From: Bacteroides timonensis
GTDB taxonomy: Bacteria > Bacteroidota > Bacteroidia > Bacteroidales > Bacteroidaceae
Direction: 5' to 3'
DNA: 64,000 nt
Assembly (NCBI RefSeq): GCF_000513195.1
Contig: NZ_CBVI010000048.1
Coordinates: 46,041-110,040 of the forward strand
In this document: positions 18,240 through 29,100 of the stretch, piece after piece
How positions within the stretch are numbered: the first letter of the stretch is position 1
Layout: each line of letters begins with the position of its first letter
Program-made: the position numbers and the translations under genes
Notes under the pieces: model-generated
Seen by the model: only the letters and a program-made list of their open reading frames with translations
Databases searched by the model: none
Told to the model about the DNA's origin: nothing

Positions 18240-18775
18240 ATTACTTTGATTCCATCAGGAACTTTGATTGCAGATTTTTCCATTAGTTCCTTTAACATGC
18301 TTGATATAGACTACACCGAATGGAATAGGGAAGGTCCTTTCCGCCTATTCCAAATCGCCAAGATGGGGAGTAATGCGAAGAGTCTTACAGCCTGCATTCA
18401 CTATCTTGACATCTAAAATGTACTGTGTCATCCTGGGGGTAGGTCCGGAGGCCCATCCATGACAAAAGCTGTGCCGGAAACTGGGATAACAGTAATCACC
18501 GAAGTCTTTGTGGATATCATTTTTACCTTTGGGAACAAAATCATCCAGTCTTGCGGCATTATGTGTCCAGTCCAGATTGAAATCTTTCATATCACGCATG
18601 GCATGGTTGTTTGTAGGATATCTCTTTCTCCGTTTGCCGCCATCATTCTAGCTACAGGTGCCACTTACGGATTCTTCGAAACGGATGCGTACGGAGGGGG
18701 CTTCCAAGGTTTGACCGAATCCAATACGAGTTTTAAATCTCCGTGCAGTTCTCGATCATAATTTTAACTCATAAT
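18240..18775 (-). pseudogene. Decayed GH78 alpha-L-rhamnosidase remnant
   Basis: Minus-strand pieces of one gene. Codons complementary to 18345-18599 read DFGDYCYPSF...CHGWASGPTP...GCKTLRITPHLGDLE, the typical C-terminal end of GH78 rhamnosidases. The next codon is TAG where Trp (TGG) would be expected, after which PFGVVYIKHVKG continues in frame and, after a frameshift, AIKVPDGIKVI ends the family pattern. Upstream, FGQTLEAPSVRIRFEESVSG resembles an N-terminal GH78 part joined directly to the C-terminus, so most of the catalytic domain is deleted. It lies just downstream of the PUL and suggests the locus once had a rhamnosidase. Confidence 0.65.
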
Positions 18776-18795
18776 AGTGATGTGTACCCCTTAAA

Positions 18796-18836
18796 CCAAA
18801 AGAGGCTGAGCTCAAAAACTATTTTGAGACAGCCTC
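18796..18836 (-). terminator. Hairpin downstream of the PUL, likely terminator
   Basis: GAGGCTG (18802-18808) and CTCAAAA (18811-18817) pair with TTTTGAG (18822-18828) and CAGCCTC (18830-18836). On the minus strand the stem is followed by TTTTGG. It lies about 190 bases after the GH2 stop. The sequence also resembles transposon ends, but no transposase is near. Confidence 0.5.
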
Positions 18837-18839
18837 ATC

Positions 18840-19028
18840 CTTATCAAACAATTCTTAATTAATGTCGTTTAGTTAACTTGAGCAATCGATATCCGGTATC
18901 AACCGAAGCTGTGTTCCCATGCAGATCACATTATTGACGGTTATCAGGTTGAATAATCAATTTAGATGAAAACTATTTGTTTCAGGTTTATCGGTTTTGA
19001 GGCTTTCGTTGATTGGAATCTCCTATAG
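18840..19028. other. Gene-free stretch between GH78 remnant and GH2 gene
   Basis: No credible reading frame or repeat is visible here; it may be further decayed sequence of the PUL edge. Confidence 0.5.
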
Positions 19029-21599
19029 TCAAAGTCGTCTCACCTTAATACCTGATAAAAAGGCTTTTCCTTTTATGGTATTCAAGTTAATTGTTATACA
19101 ATTATCATTGTTTTGTACTATATAACGACGTTTAAAAGCTGTGCGATAGTGTCCATAGTCGACTGGTGAGAAATTTGTTTCGACTTGTTTCCCGCAAATA
19201 GAAATATTGAAGTACGTTTCTCCAGAATGTTTTTCTCCACTGCTCTTACCCAAAAGATTAGCTAACTGAGTTGCAGGCTTAGTGACATCAGCCATGAGCA
19301 ATTCTATTTCATAATCTCCCTGAGGCGCATCAATCTTGTACGCAAAGTTACCCTCACGCCATGTTTGATACAATGGTCCGTCCACAGTATTGTGTATCTC
19401 TGAGGTAGTACTGTGTTCTTCTCCATCTATATATCCCCAATTACCAGAAGTATAGGGCTGGTCGGGAAGCCAGGTAAGACTACTTATATCTGAAGTATAA
19501 AAACAGTTACTTCCTACATTGATAGCCAATTCATCTCCAGCAGCAATATTAGGGAATGGTTGAAAACATATTTTCATAGCATCCTGAACTGTCTTTCCGT
19601 CATTCACACCTTGCACTAAAATAGTTGATTCGCCTTTGGGCAGTAGCACATTGAAAATGGTATGGCAATTGAATATCTTTTGGCTTCCTACGGACTGCCC
19701 GTTAACAAACAACTCTACTTCCGGCATATTTGAATAAATTTTGATGGCCTGTGACTTGTTTGTTTCTCCCACACGAGTGTCCCAGTCTTGACTGGCTATT
19801 CTTAATATCGGAACATCTTTGCGCCATAAAGCTTTAAAATAATAAGCCACATCCTTCAAGGTACGATTGTTGTAGGCCACTCCTTTATTGTTTACTCTTG
19901 GCATGGATTCCTGACGCGCTGCCACGTTGAAATCAATAAAGTTCCAATATGCGCATCCGCTTATCCATTCCGTTTCTTCAATGAATGGAAGATAATGCTC
20001 AATGTAAGTTTGTTGATATTCAATGCTGAAATCAAATGCACGTCCATTGGTGGTATGCAATCGTTTGTCACTTCCTGCACCCCACTCGCTGATTATTATC
20101 GGTTGGTTTGGATAACGACGATGTTGGTCCTCACACCAAGCATTGAAGTCTTTTAGTTCACCCACATACCAACCGTGATAAAGATTCCACCCAACAACAT
20201 CTTCTAAGTTTAGACCTATTTCGTTGTAGAGGTTTGTCATATTGAAAGCCATCACACTTACTCTGCTGGGGTCTTCTTCTTTGAGAACTGTTTCCAAACG
20301 TTGGGCCAACGCAACGGTGCGTTCTTTGCAAGCCGGCCATTCGGGTTTGTCAACCGCAGGTGTTGTCAAGAGTATTTCATTCATATATCCCCAAGCGATA
20401 ACAGATGGATGGTTGTAGTGTTGACGTATCATTTCGCGCAGATTTTGTTCGCAATTATCATCATATCCCGGTGTGTCGGGCACTATATTTATAATAGGAA
20501 TTTCTTCCCATGCCAATAATCCTAATTCATCGCACATCTCTAAAACAGTATCGTCTTGCGGATAGTGTGAAATTCGAATAAAATTGCATCCTAACTCTTT
20601 CATTAAGGCGATGTCTCGACGATGTGCTTCGTCATCTAATGCTACGCCCACCGGGGCTTGATCCTGATGTCGATTGAACCCTCGCAATTTGTATGGCTTT
20701 CCGTTGAGGCTAAAGCCTTTATTGCCATCAAAGGCAAACCATCGAAAGCCTGTTTTATGTATTTTCTCGTCCAGCAGTTTGCCCGTTTTTAAGTCTGTCA
20801 ATATTGTCTTTATCAGATAAAGTGACGGTGTCTCAGGAGTCCACAGGCTTGGATTTTGAATATCATCCGATATACATTCGACAGTGCGCGTTTCACCGGC
20901 CTTTAATTTTAACTTTCGATTGATGGTTTGTAGCAGTTCTCCCTCCGGACTGTAGATTGCATTTTTAACTTCCAGAGTTGTGGTTTTCAGAGCGTCATTA
21001 CTCACTTCGCTACGCACTTTCAGTACACCGCTTTGCTTGTTAGTAATTGAAGCATTGATGAAGATACCATCAGAGCCCATATTGGTCATATTGAAGTGTT
21101 GTTCTGGAGTCGAGATGAGCCACACGTCTCTATAGATACCTCCCCAGAATGTAAAATCGGCTGATATCGGCGTAATGTCTTTCCTTGAATTGTCCACTGT
21201 GATTTCAATCGTATTCTCTTTTTGAATGTAATTGGTGATATCCATCGTGAAGGCGTTATATCCACCTGCATGACAGCCTGCTTTATTACCGTTCACACTA
21301 ACCGTAGCTGCTTTGCTGGCCGCATCTACCTTCAGATAATAACGACGTCCTTTCACTATGTCAGGTAAAACAAGTGTACGCCTGTAAAGTCCTTCTCCCT
21401 GGTAGTAGTTCCGTTGTTTGTAGGCATCTTGGTTAAAGGTATGGGGAAGATTGACTGACTCCCATTTCTCGTCCATAGGTTTACGGAATTCCCAATTGTC
21501 ATTGATGGTTTTCATTTCCCTTTGCGCTTGCAAAGTGGCAGTGGCAAGCATTGTTATTGCGGCAAGCACTCCTATTTTGAGCAGAATTCTATTTATCAT
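19029..21599 (-). CDS. GH2 glycoside hydrolase (beta-galactosidase/glucuronidase type)
   Basis: The ATG at 21599 gives 856 residues starting with a clean signal peptide (MINRILLKIGVLAAITMLAT...LQAQ). A start 51 bases earlier would add an Asn-rich leader made by an AAT run. Domains: jelly-roll N-domain (about 25-190), Ig-like (190-300), TIM barrel (300-600) with the acid/base Glu in AWGYMNE and the nucleophile Glu in IISEWGAG, then a C-terminal Ig-like and malectin-like portion. Periplasmic exo-acting enzyme. Whether it cleaves beta-galactose or beta-glucuronate cannot be decided from sequence; GH105 and DUF2264 neighbours favour an acidic glycan. Confidence 0.88.
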   Translation of the reverse strand: MINRILLKIGVLAAITMLATATLQAQREMKTINDNWEFRKPMDEKWESVNLPHTFNQDAYKQRNYYQGEGLYRRTLVLPDIVKGRRYYLKVDAASKAATVSVNGNKAGCHAGGYNAFTMDITNYIQKENTIEITVDNSRKDITPISADFTFWGGIYRDVWLISTPEQHFNMTNMGSDGIFINASITNKQSGVLKVRSEVSNDALKTTTLEVKNAIYSPEGELLQTINRKLKLKAGETRTVECISDDIQNPSLWTPETPSLYLIKTILTDLKTGKLLDEKIHKTGFRWFAFDGNKGFSLNGKPYKLRGFNRHQDQAPVGVALDDEAHRRDIALMKELGCNFIRISHYPQDDTVLEMCDELGLLAWEEIPIINIVPDTPGYDDNCEQNLREMIRQHYNHPSVIAWGYMNEILLTTPAVDKPEWPACKERTVALAQRLETVLKEEDPSRVSVMAFNMTNLYNEIGLNLEDVVGWNLYHGWYVGELKDFNAWCEDQHRRYPNQPIIISEWGAGSDKRLHTTNGRAFDFSIEYQQTYIEHYLPFIEETEWISGCAYWNFIDFNVAARQESMPRVNNKGVAYNNRTLKDVAYYFKALWRKDVPILRIASQDWDTRVGETNKSQAIKIYSNMPEVELFVNGQSVGSQKIFNCHTIFNVLLPKGESTILVQGVNDGKTVQDAMKICFQPFPNIAAGDELAINVGSNCFYTSDISSLTWLPDQPYTSGNWGYIDGEEHSTTSEIHNTVDGPLYQTWREGNFAYKIDAPQGDYEIELLMADVTKPATQLANLLGKSSGEKHSGETYFNISICGKQVETNFSPVDYGHYRTAFKRRYIVQNNDNCITINLNTIKGKAFLSGIKVRRL

Positions 21600-21658
21600 A
21601 ATCTTTTCATTATTATTATTGTTTGAATTTTGGCTTTTGGTCAATTTCATAAATTCTT

Positions 21659-22927
21659 TTATTGATAGTTCATGTGGAACTTCTCATAATATGTATGATC
21701 TTTAGGGAAATCCTCACCTTCCCAAGCCTTCTTTGATGTCCATGATTCAGCTGGTGCTGTCCAGAATGAATGATCAGCCGGCAGCCCTAATGGCAAGAAT
21801 GCCAATGACGCTAAATAAAGGCTTCCATTATTAGTATATACATTGGCAGTATCGGGTTGCTTGCCGTTGAAGCCAAGCGTCAGAAATCCATTTTCATTGA
21901 AATTTCGTTCATCGGCAAACATTCGTTGGATAACAGCAGTCATTGCCGCTCTTACTTGACCATTACTGAGCTCTTTAGGCAATAGCTCTTTCCAAGCTAC
22001 CAAGGCTAAAGGTTGGAGTACGCCGGTTCGATAAGTGATGGAGCGCCCAAATACAGGAAATGTACCTTCAGGAGATATAAGATGTTCCAAAATTACACTG
22101 TAACGCTGCATACGCTTGGTGGCATGCAAAAATGTGGTCCCTGCCCATTCCCGTTTAATTTTTCCGCCATTGGTAAGTACTTCCATGCATTCGAATAGCA
22201 TAGGGTGAATGACAAAACTATTATAATAGTCGAATGCAAACGAAGGCCCATCCGAATACCATCCATCGCCAATGTACCATTCTGAAACTTTGCGCAAAGC
22301 AGAGTCAATACGGTAGTAGTCGGCTTTTCCTTCCACTTTGTGAAGAAAAGCTTCTATGGTTGAAGTGAAGAGTAACCAATTGGTGTACAGGGGATTGATA
22401 CGCCGCAAGGAAATAAACTGGGTTATATAGCGTTCTTTAGTGATATTGTCAAGTGGCATCCAAAGTGAATCATAACCACGGATAAAGCTTTCTGCAATAT
22501 AAGCAGCATCAACTAAGGTCTGAAAATTTTCACTCCATAGTAAATAGTCTGGAGATGACGGGTCAACAGCATTTTTATAACTCTTTAAAGCCCAAATCCT
22601 TAATTGCTTTCTTTGCCTGCTTTCTGCTGAATCATCATCGGGCAACGAAAGCCAGGGTGCAACTCCGGCCATCAGGCGGCCAAAACATTCCATATAAGAG
22701 ACACGTTTATCGCGTCCGTCCCAAGTAGGGCTAAGTTCAAGCTGCATATTCTCCTGCAACTTTCCTTCACTCATATTGCTTAATACTGGCGCTGCCATTC
22801 GATACATGATTTTATACCACATCTCACGATCTGATATTTCTTTCCCTTTTTTCTTCTGTTTAGCACATAAGTCGGCAGAAGAAAATAAAAATAATATTGT
22901 AAACAAATATAAAGTAATCTTATTCAT
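21659..22927 (-). CDS. DUF2264 protein, probable glycoside hydrolase of the PUL
   Basis: 422 residues with a signal peptide (to about residue 22, SADLCA), so exported. The body matches the DUF2264 family, an (alpha/alpha)-barrel-type fold: MSEGKLQENMQLE, TWDGRDKRVSYMECFGRLMAG, WYIGDGWYSDGP and PVFGRSITYR. I recall that members have been placed in CAZy as GH154 with beta-glucuronidase activity, but I cannot confirm this assignment here. It sits between GH105 and GH2 genes, 8 bases before the alternative GH2 start, so the three enzymes are cotranscribed. Confidence 0.8.
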   Translation of the reverse strand: MNKITLYLFTILFLFSSADLCAKQKKKGKEISDREMWYKIMYRMAAPVLSNMSEGKLQENMQLELSPTWDGRDKRVSYMECFGRLMAGVAPWLSLPDDDSAESRQRKQLRIWALKSYKNAVDPSSPDYLLWSENFQTLVDAAYIAESFIRGYDSLWMPLDNITKERYITQFISLRRINPLYTNWLLFTSTIEAFLHKVEGKADYYRIDSALRKVSEWYIGDGWYSDGPSFAFDYYNSFVIHPMLFECMEVLTNGGKIKREWAGTTFLHATKRMQRYSVILEHLISPEGTFPVFGRSITYRTGVLQPLALVAWKELLPKELSNGQVRAAMTAVIQRMFADERNFNENGFLTLGFNGKQPDTANVYTNNGSLYLASLAFLPLGLPADHSFWTAPAESWTSKKAWEGEDFPKDHTYYEKFHMNYQ

Positions 22928-22939
22928 CTAATTATTTTT

Positions 22940-24064
22940 TTATTTTAAAAATCGTACCCGTTCGCAAGCGGTGAGCAAAAACACTCCCACTCCAAAATTG
23001 TAATATGAATCTGCATCAACTATTTGTCCAGGGATGGCCTTTTCGCCGATAGGTTGAATATATCCTATCTTTCCATCAGCTTGTAATGCCACAGTTTTTA
23101 GGTATTTCCATGATTTTTCTGCTATTGGTAAATAGGTGTTCGCATCAAGTAGTCCATTATTAATTCCCCACAGATAACTGTAGGTAAAAAGGGCTGTTCC
23201 GCTTGTCTCAGCTCCCGGCGCTTGGTCAGGATCAATAAGGCTGCGTGTCCAATATCCTTCGGGTTGCTGGCAGGTAGCCAAAGCTTCAGCCATGGCTTGG
23301 TATCGAGCAATATATTCTGGGCGGTATTTGTCGTTAGTCGGCAATTGTTTCAATACTTTAGCTAATGCAGCGAATGCCCATCCATTTCCACGTGCCCAAA
23401 AATCCTTTTTACCATTAATTGTCTGATGAACTGGATATAAATATTTGGCATCCCGATAGTAAAGTCCGGCTTCGGTGTCATACATTATACTATCTGTAGT
23501 TGCTAAATATTGATACAACTTTTCCAGATACAATGGATTCTGTGTTATGTCATACATCTTCACCATGACTGGCATTACCATGTAAAGGGCATCTACCCAA
23601 TGCCAGTAATCAAGTTTAAGTGTAGACATTTGATATTCCATCACTTCTCGGGCACGGGCTATTTTCATTGTGTCTGCATTAAGTTTATATAGATCCGCGT
23701 AGGTCTGAAAGCAGATTTGCCAATCTCCAAAAAGCACATATTCCGGTGTTTCACCATAAGTGCTTAGCCATTCTGACTTATTGTTGCCAGTAGCACCTTT
23801 CCATTGATTGTATTCAGCCCAATCAATGGAATATTGCATATAGCTTTTATTTCCGGTCAGCGCATAAACTTCCATATTTCCGGTATGATAAACGGCGTCA
23901 TCCCAAAATGAGCGGACTTGTGCTTTGTGGGTAGATTGATATTGCTGATTTACTCGATGGATAATCTCCAACACTTCTTCTGCGGTTTCAGTACTTTCTT
24001 TCTTATTGTTGCATGAAGCAACTAATAATATAAGAATTCCTAATATATATTTTATGTAATGCAT
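22940..24064 (-). CDS. GH105 unsaturated glucuronyl/rhamnogalacturonyl hydrolase lipoprotein
   Basis: 374 residues with a lipobox (LVASC, Cys18), so a membrane-anchored lipoprotein. The (alpha/alpha)6-barrel motifs of GH88/GH105 are present: YWHWVDALYM with the catalytic Asp, KDFWARGNGWAFAAL and ETSGTALFTYSYLWG. These enzymes hydrate the 4,5-unsaturated uronic acid left at chain ends by polysaccharide lyases, so the PUL target should contain uronate and be cut by a lyase encoded elsewhere, since none lies in this window. Twelve bases separate it from the DUF2264 gene. Confidence 0.88.
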   Translation of the reverse strand: MHYIKYILGILILLVASCNNKKESTETAEEVLEIIHRVNQQYQSTHKAQVRSFWDDAVYHTGNMEVYALTGNKSYMQYSIDWAEYNQWKGATGNNKSEWLSTYGETPEYVLFGDWQICFQTYADLYKLNADTMKIARAREVMEYQMSTLKLDYWHWVDALYMVMPVMVKMYDITQNPLYLEKLYQYLATTDSIMYDTEAGLYYRDAKYLYPVHQTINGKKDFWARGNGWAFAALAKVLKQLPTNDKYRPEYIARYQAMAEALATCQQPEGYWTRSLIDPDQAPGAETSGTALFTYSYLWGINNGLLDANTYLPIAEKSWKYLKTVALQADGKIGYIQPIGEKAIPGQIVDADSYYNFGVGVFLLTACERVRFLK

Positions 24065-24122
24065 ATTTCGGTTAATGGTTGATTAATAGTATAGTAGACT
24101 TATCTCATAAAAAGCTACACTT

Positions 24123-24192
24123 AAAAAATGAATTGATGCAATTCTATTGACGATTATATCTTTATTAATAGAGCTTGCACCAATTCATTTTT
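24123..24192. promoter_or_regulatory. Long hairpin between susD-like and GH105 genes
   Basis: Arm 24123-24141 (AAAAAATGAATTGATGCAA) pairs with 24175-24192 (TTGCACCAATTCATTTTT), 17 of 18 positions, with inner TCTATT/AATAGA pairing. On the minus strand the stem ends in a U-rich arm. It lies in the 137-base gap after the SusD stop and may attenuate transcription or protect the susCD message, giving more SusCD than enzyme. Confidence 0.7.
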
Positions 24193-24201
24193 CTATGCAG
24201 A

Positions 24202-26142
24202 TTATTGCTCATCGGCAACAGCTTCTTCCCAAGTTTTCCATTTCTCAACTGATGGGTTATAGCCATCATAACCAGGATTCTGACTCAGTTCACCTAATAA
24301 ATTTGCATCAATGGCGCTTTGTGGTATGGGCCAGTTGATATTGTGGCGTCCCATAGTGTATTTACGCCCTTTTACTATTGGAGCATCGGGCTTATTATAA
24401 TAATTGTTGTACTTGCAGATGCGATGCCACCAAAAACTGTCTTCATGAAGTTTATTTATATCATAAGTCTTTCCTTCGTTGTCAGGTTTCCCACTCAAGG
24501 CCAAGGAATACGAAATGCGGCTTAGTTCAGTAAATCTCCATTCTTCCATATAAAGTTCGCGAGCACGTTCATCCACAATGTTATCTATATCAACTTTGGA
24601 ATAGAGGATTTTGCATTTTGCACGTTTGCGGATGGCATTGACGTCTGCCGTAGCTTCTTCAATATTGCCCAAGTAGTAATTAGCTTCTGCACGTAGCAGA
24701 TAAGTTTCGGCCAATCGGTACAAATAAAAATCAGCGTATCCGCTACCCTGATAATTATTAAGGTTAGCAGCTTCATCTTCGGGAGATTCTGACCATGTTT
24801 TGTAGTGTGGCCAGTCAAACCAAGTACGTATGGTGTCACTACAAAGAATCTGTTTTTCTCCTTTTTCATTGATGTGGATATAGCTTAGGTTCTGGCCATA
24901 GTATGCTGAGTTCGGATTGTTGTATTTGATATCTTCCATATGTACCCAGTTGCCCACTTGAGAGTTATGCCTCAGATCACCGTCATCATGTGTATTATTC
25001 AGATACCACAATGAATTCTCGGCAAAATAGGTGGGGCGCACAACCCCCACACCGCGTCCGAGAGCCCTGTTATAGTCTAATGTGGCGTCATAAGAAGCAT
25101 TTGTCAAGGCAAAACGATCTACTGCCAGCTTATTATCAGGAGTAGAAATGGAGTTCGAATTCCACCAAGGCACCATGTTACGCATTGTACGTGTACGAAT
25201 ACCGGAGTCGGACCCGTAGCGATTGGGCATTACCAATATAGCTTCCGTATTGGCGGCAATGGTCTTGTTGTTGCCTTGGTGTAAGTTCCAGATCACATTG
25301 TTTGTAATGTTCCAAGTAGCTGGATTGGGGGTTGAGAAGGTACCGAAAGTTTCTGTCATTAATGCATAACCTGACTTGTCTATCAGTATATCAGCTTGTT
25401 CTTTGGCTTTCTGAAACTCCCCATTAGCCAAATAGCACTTAATCAGCAACTGTCGGCATGCCCCCTTATTAATCATGCCAATATAAGTCATATCCTTCTG
25501 TTCGGGCACATGCTGCACTGCAAATTCCATATCCTGTACCAGTTTCTTGATGATGGCCTCACGCTTTGTGCTTTTATAGTTTTGTTTAGGCTTGTCAATG
25601 ATTTTAGAAACAAAAGGTATATCGCCAAACTGGAAACAAAGATTCAAGTATCGGTATGCACGGTGAAAATAAGCTCGGCCTAAATATTCGCTTTTGGTTG
25701 TTTCATCCAGTCCTTCAACCTTGTCAATGTAACTGATGATTGTGTTGGCGTATTTAATGCCATTGTAGGTCTCTCCCCAAAAGATGACAAGGCGATTCTG
25801 GTCGAAGTTATACCAACCATTATTGGGAGTGAAGCGTTCGTTAATATCACTGAATATAAGAGCATCATCTGTTTTGGATGCTACAGCTAGGTCTGAAAAT
25901 AAATATTCGCTCATTAAGGGAAGCATCAGGTCGCAAGCTTCCGTGTTAGTCCAATAGGCACGTAATGCTTTATCTGCCGAAGCCAAAGCTGAATTGAGCC
26001 CTTCTACTGTGCTGAATGTTACCGAAGGTTCATAAAGTGAAAGCGGATCAGGTTTCAGGAAGTCGTCAGAGCAACTCACAGAGGATAATTGAATACAAAC
26101 AATTCCAATTAATATCCTAAATATGTTTATATAGTTTTTCAT
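24202..26142 (-). CDS. SusD-like glycan-binding lipoprotein
   Basis: 646 residues with lipobox SSVSC (Cys24) and the RagB/SusD fold: an N-terminal TPR-like part (YLGRAYFHRAYRYLNLCFQFG, VPEQKDMTYIGM) and a C-terminal SusD domain with YRLAETYLLRAEANYYLGN and the DVNAIRKRAK helix. It caps the SusC channel on the cell surface and binds the glycan. Fourteen bases separate it from the SusC gene. The ligand is not determined by sequence. Confidence 0.93.
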   Translation of the reverse strand: MKNYINIFRILIGIVCIQLSSVSCSDDFLKPDPLSLYEPSVTFSTVEGLNSALASADKALRAYWTNTEACDLMLPLMSEYLFSDLAVASKTDDALIFSDINERFTPNNGWYNFDQNRLVIFWGETYNGIKYANTIISYIDKVEGLDETTKSEYLGRAYFHRAYRYLNLCFQFGDIPFVSKIIDKPKQNYKSTKREAIIKKLVQDMEFAVQHVPEQKDMTYIGMINKGACRQLLIKCYLANGEFQKAKEQADILIDKSGYALMTETFGTFSTPNPATWNITNNVIWNLHQGNNKTIAANTEAILVMPNRYGSDSGIRTRTMRNMVPWWNSNSISTPDNKLAVDRFALTNASYDATLDYNRALGRGVGVVRPTYFAENSLWYLNNTHDDGDLRHNSQVGNWVHMEDIKYNNPNSAYYGQNLSYIHINEKGEKQILCSDTIRTWFDWPHYKTWSESPEDEAANLNNYQGSGYADFYLYRLAETYLLRAEANYYLGNIEEATADVNAIRKRAKCKILYSKVDIDNIVDERARELYMEEWRFTELSRISYSLALSGKPDNEGKTYDINKLHEDSFWWHRICKYNNYYNKPDAPIVKGRKYTMGRHNINWPIPQSAIDANLLGELSQNPGYDGYNPSVEKWKTWEEAVADEQ

Positions 26143-26156
26143 AATTCGTTATACTT

Positions 26157-29100
26157 TTAAAATGTTAAGTTAATTCCGAGTGAATAAGTGCGTGGGGCTA
26201 AACCGCCGGTTTCAGGATCACCATATTCCCATTCTTTGCTCCAAGTTGCTACGTTGCGGACAGTAGCAAATACTTTGGCATTCAGAATCTTATATTTCTC
26301 AAGAAATTCCTGGGGTATGTTATAAGCTACTGAGATATTTTCCAAACGAATAAATGAACGGTCGATAACGCGTGCAGGAGCAGATATGCCGGTAGGGCCC
26401 TGTGCGCTTAGCCGTGCATAGGTATTAGTCGGATTGTCCACAGTCCAGTATTTCTTGGTGTATACATTTCGGCAATTTGTTATCTGTGAATAGCTGTTAT
26501 CATTGTTGAGATAGTTGGTATCAAGGCTTTTGTGCCCCATATATGAATACATATTGAATGAAAAACTCCAATTCTTATAAATAGTGAAGTTATTTCTCAG
26601 TGACCAATGTACAGGAGGCGTGGTTTCACCCATAAATTGCTTGTCTTTATTGTTGTAAACCGGAGTCACACTTCCATCAGCATTTACTTTGTCATCGGCT
26701 GTATAGATATTTTGCACTTTCGGGTCACCTGGGCGCTGACCATATTTGGCTGCCTCTTCTACTTCGTCCTTTTGCCAAATGCCAGTAACCTTATAATCCC
26801 AAATAGCACTGACAGGATGTCCGATGAACCAACCGTTGGTTACATCGTCGCGCTCTTTGGTCGTTGTGTTTCCTGCCGCATCTATAATTGTTTCAGACTC
26901 CCCATAAAGTTTCTTGATAGTGTTTTTATTGACAGACAGGGTAAACCCTGTTTCCCATTTAAAGTTCTCTTTTTCAATGTTACGCGAATTGATTGATAAT
27001 TCAAAGCCACGGTTCTCAATTCTACCTAGATTGGTGGTAATAGAATTGAATCCTGTGAAGCTGGGCAAAGACTGGTTCATAATCATATCGGTAGTAGGCA
27101 TCACGTAGTATTCCAAACTTGCATTGATGCGATTATTCAAAAATCCCAAATCGAGACCGATGTTCCAAGAGGTGGTTTTTTCCCATTGTAAATTAGGATT
27201 AGCCAGTCGGCTCACGAAAAGATATTTTAAGTCCATCAAAGCGCCAGAGGCTGCATTTATGTATCCCTGTGTATATTTGCCCAAAGATAGGTTGGCTAAT
27301 GCCAAATACGAATCAGCTAAACTGCGATTACCATTCTGGCCAAATGACAGGCGCAACTTACCTGAACTTAATGGTTTCCAGGCCCAGAATTTCTCATTAG
27401 TGAAAGTCCATGCTAATGCTCCGGAAAAGAAGTTGGCGTAAGGATTGGTTGTTCCGAATGCCGAATAGCCATCGCGCCTGAAGGAGAATGTAGCCATATA
27501 AGTATCATTGTATGAATAAAACAAGCGGGCTAAATAGCCACAAGCTGTTTCACGTGTGTCTGTAGAGCTAAATGAACTCAGATTCTTGTCGCCATTGGCT
27601 GTGCCGTGCAATCCCAAAGCTTCTGACGGCAAGATGTTGCGGGCGATAATTTCGTCTGCCCATGATTGCCGCTCTTCCGCTTCTTGTACTAAGGTCAGGA
27701 TCGTGTGATGTTTTTTAGCCCACGTATAATCCCAGGTAATGGTGTTGTTAAGCGACCAGTCAAACCGCTTGCCCTGATTGCGAGTAACGCGATTATGAGT
27801 TTCGGCTTGCCAGTCAGGATGCTGAGACGATTGATAATAACGGTTGTGATAGTATTGGTATCGGGGTGCGACATTGAATTGGTATGTAATGCCAAAAGGT
27901 AATGTCACTTTTGAATTAAGTATGCTGTTAAGCACCATGTATCCACGGTCAAGATCCATATATTGGCGGTCATAGTCAAAATTATATCCTTTCCAATAAG
28001 CATTTTCTCCCATAGGGTGGGGTACTAACTCTCCGTTGTCGCCATATGGTGTAGTAAATGGACTGTTATCCAATATTTGGCTTTCCCAGTTGGTTGCAAT
28101 ATCCCCATCCGTACGATTCTGAAAATTGATGTTGGCACCCACACTGAGCCAAGGGGTTATTTGGGTATCAAGTTTGATATTTGAACGTACTGCACTATAT
28201 TCATTACCTCTTGCTACACCTTCGTTTGAAAGATAGCCCAATGAGATGTAATAATTTACTTTTTTAGAGTTCCCGGAAACGCTGACATTATAATCTTGGT
28301 TCAAGCCCGTGTGGAAAGAGTGGTCATACCAATCGAAGGTTCGTCCCAATAGAAAATTATTCAGTGTTATGTCACTGGCTTGCAGTCCCAAACGTCTTCC
28401 CCAGATTTCCTCTATGCTCATAGATTCGTCCTGTTTGGTTTGAGCTTTCCAGGCATCTAATGTGATGCCATGCTTATTCAAATTAGCCTCAGTGGGGCGA
28501 TTGTAATATCCTGACGGCGTATTGCCCGTCTGATATGCTTCGTATTTTCCTGTTTGGGGATTTACACCATAAGTGTCTGTTATGTAAAAATCTTCGCGAT
28601 ATTTCAAGTATCCGTCTGCATCATACACTTTTCGGTTATCGCCAATTGTGACGAAACCTACATTTGCGCTGAAGTTGATAACAGGCTTCTCAGAACGACC
28701 CTTTTTTGTCGTTACGATAACTACGCCATTTGCAGCCTTGGCACCATATACAGCGGCTGAAGAAGCGTCTTTCAAAACATCAATCTGGCTGATGTCGTTA
28801 GGGTTGATTTCAGACAGTTCACCATAAAAGATCATGCCGTCCAGTATAATCAGTGGGTCGTTGTGTCCTCCATCTGAATAGACAGAACGCTGTCCACGTA
28901 CCTGCATGGAACCGCCTCCTTTAGCCGAACCATCGAAGCCTATACGTAGTCCGGCTGTTCCACGCAGCACATCTTGTACCGTTTTGGGAGCCTCGTTTGA
29001 AAGTTCTGCGGGGCGGACCTGAGACACAGCACCGGTCAGATCTTTTTTCTTCATGGTGCCATATCCTATTACCACCACTTCATCCAGCATCTCAGTGTCT

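Noticed and set aside
18459..18761. Plus-strand open frame over the GH78 remnant
   Set aside because: No family resemblance; it is the antisense of the recognisable minus-strand pseudogene.
18796..18836. Insertion-sequence end (GAGGCTGTCTCAAAA-like)
   Set aside because: No transposase frame or second end was found; a terminator hairpin explains it more simply.
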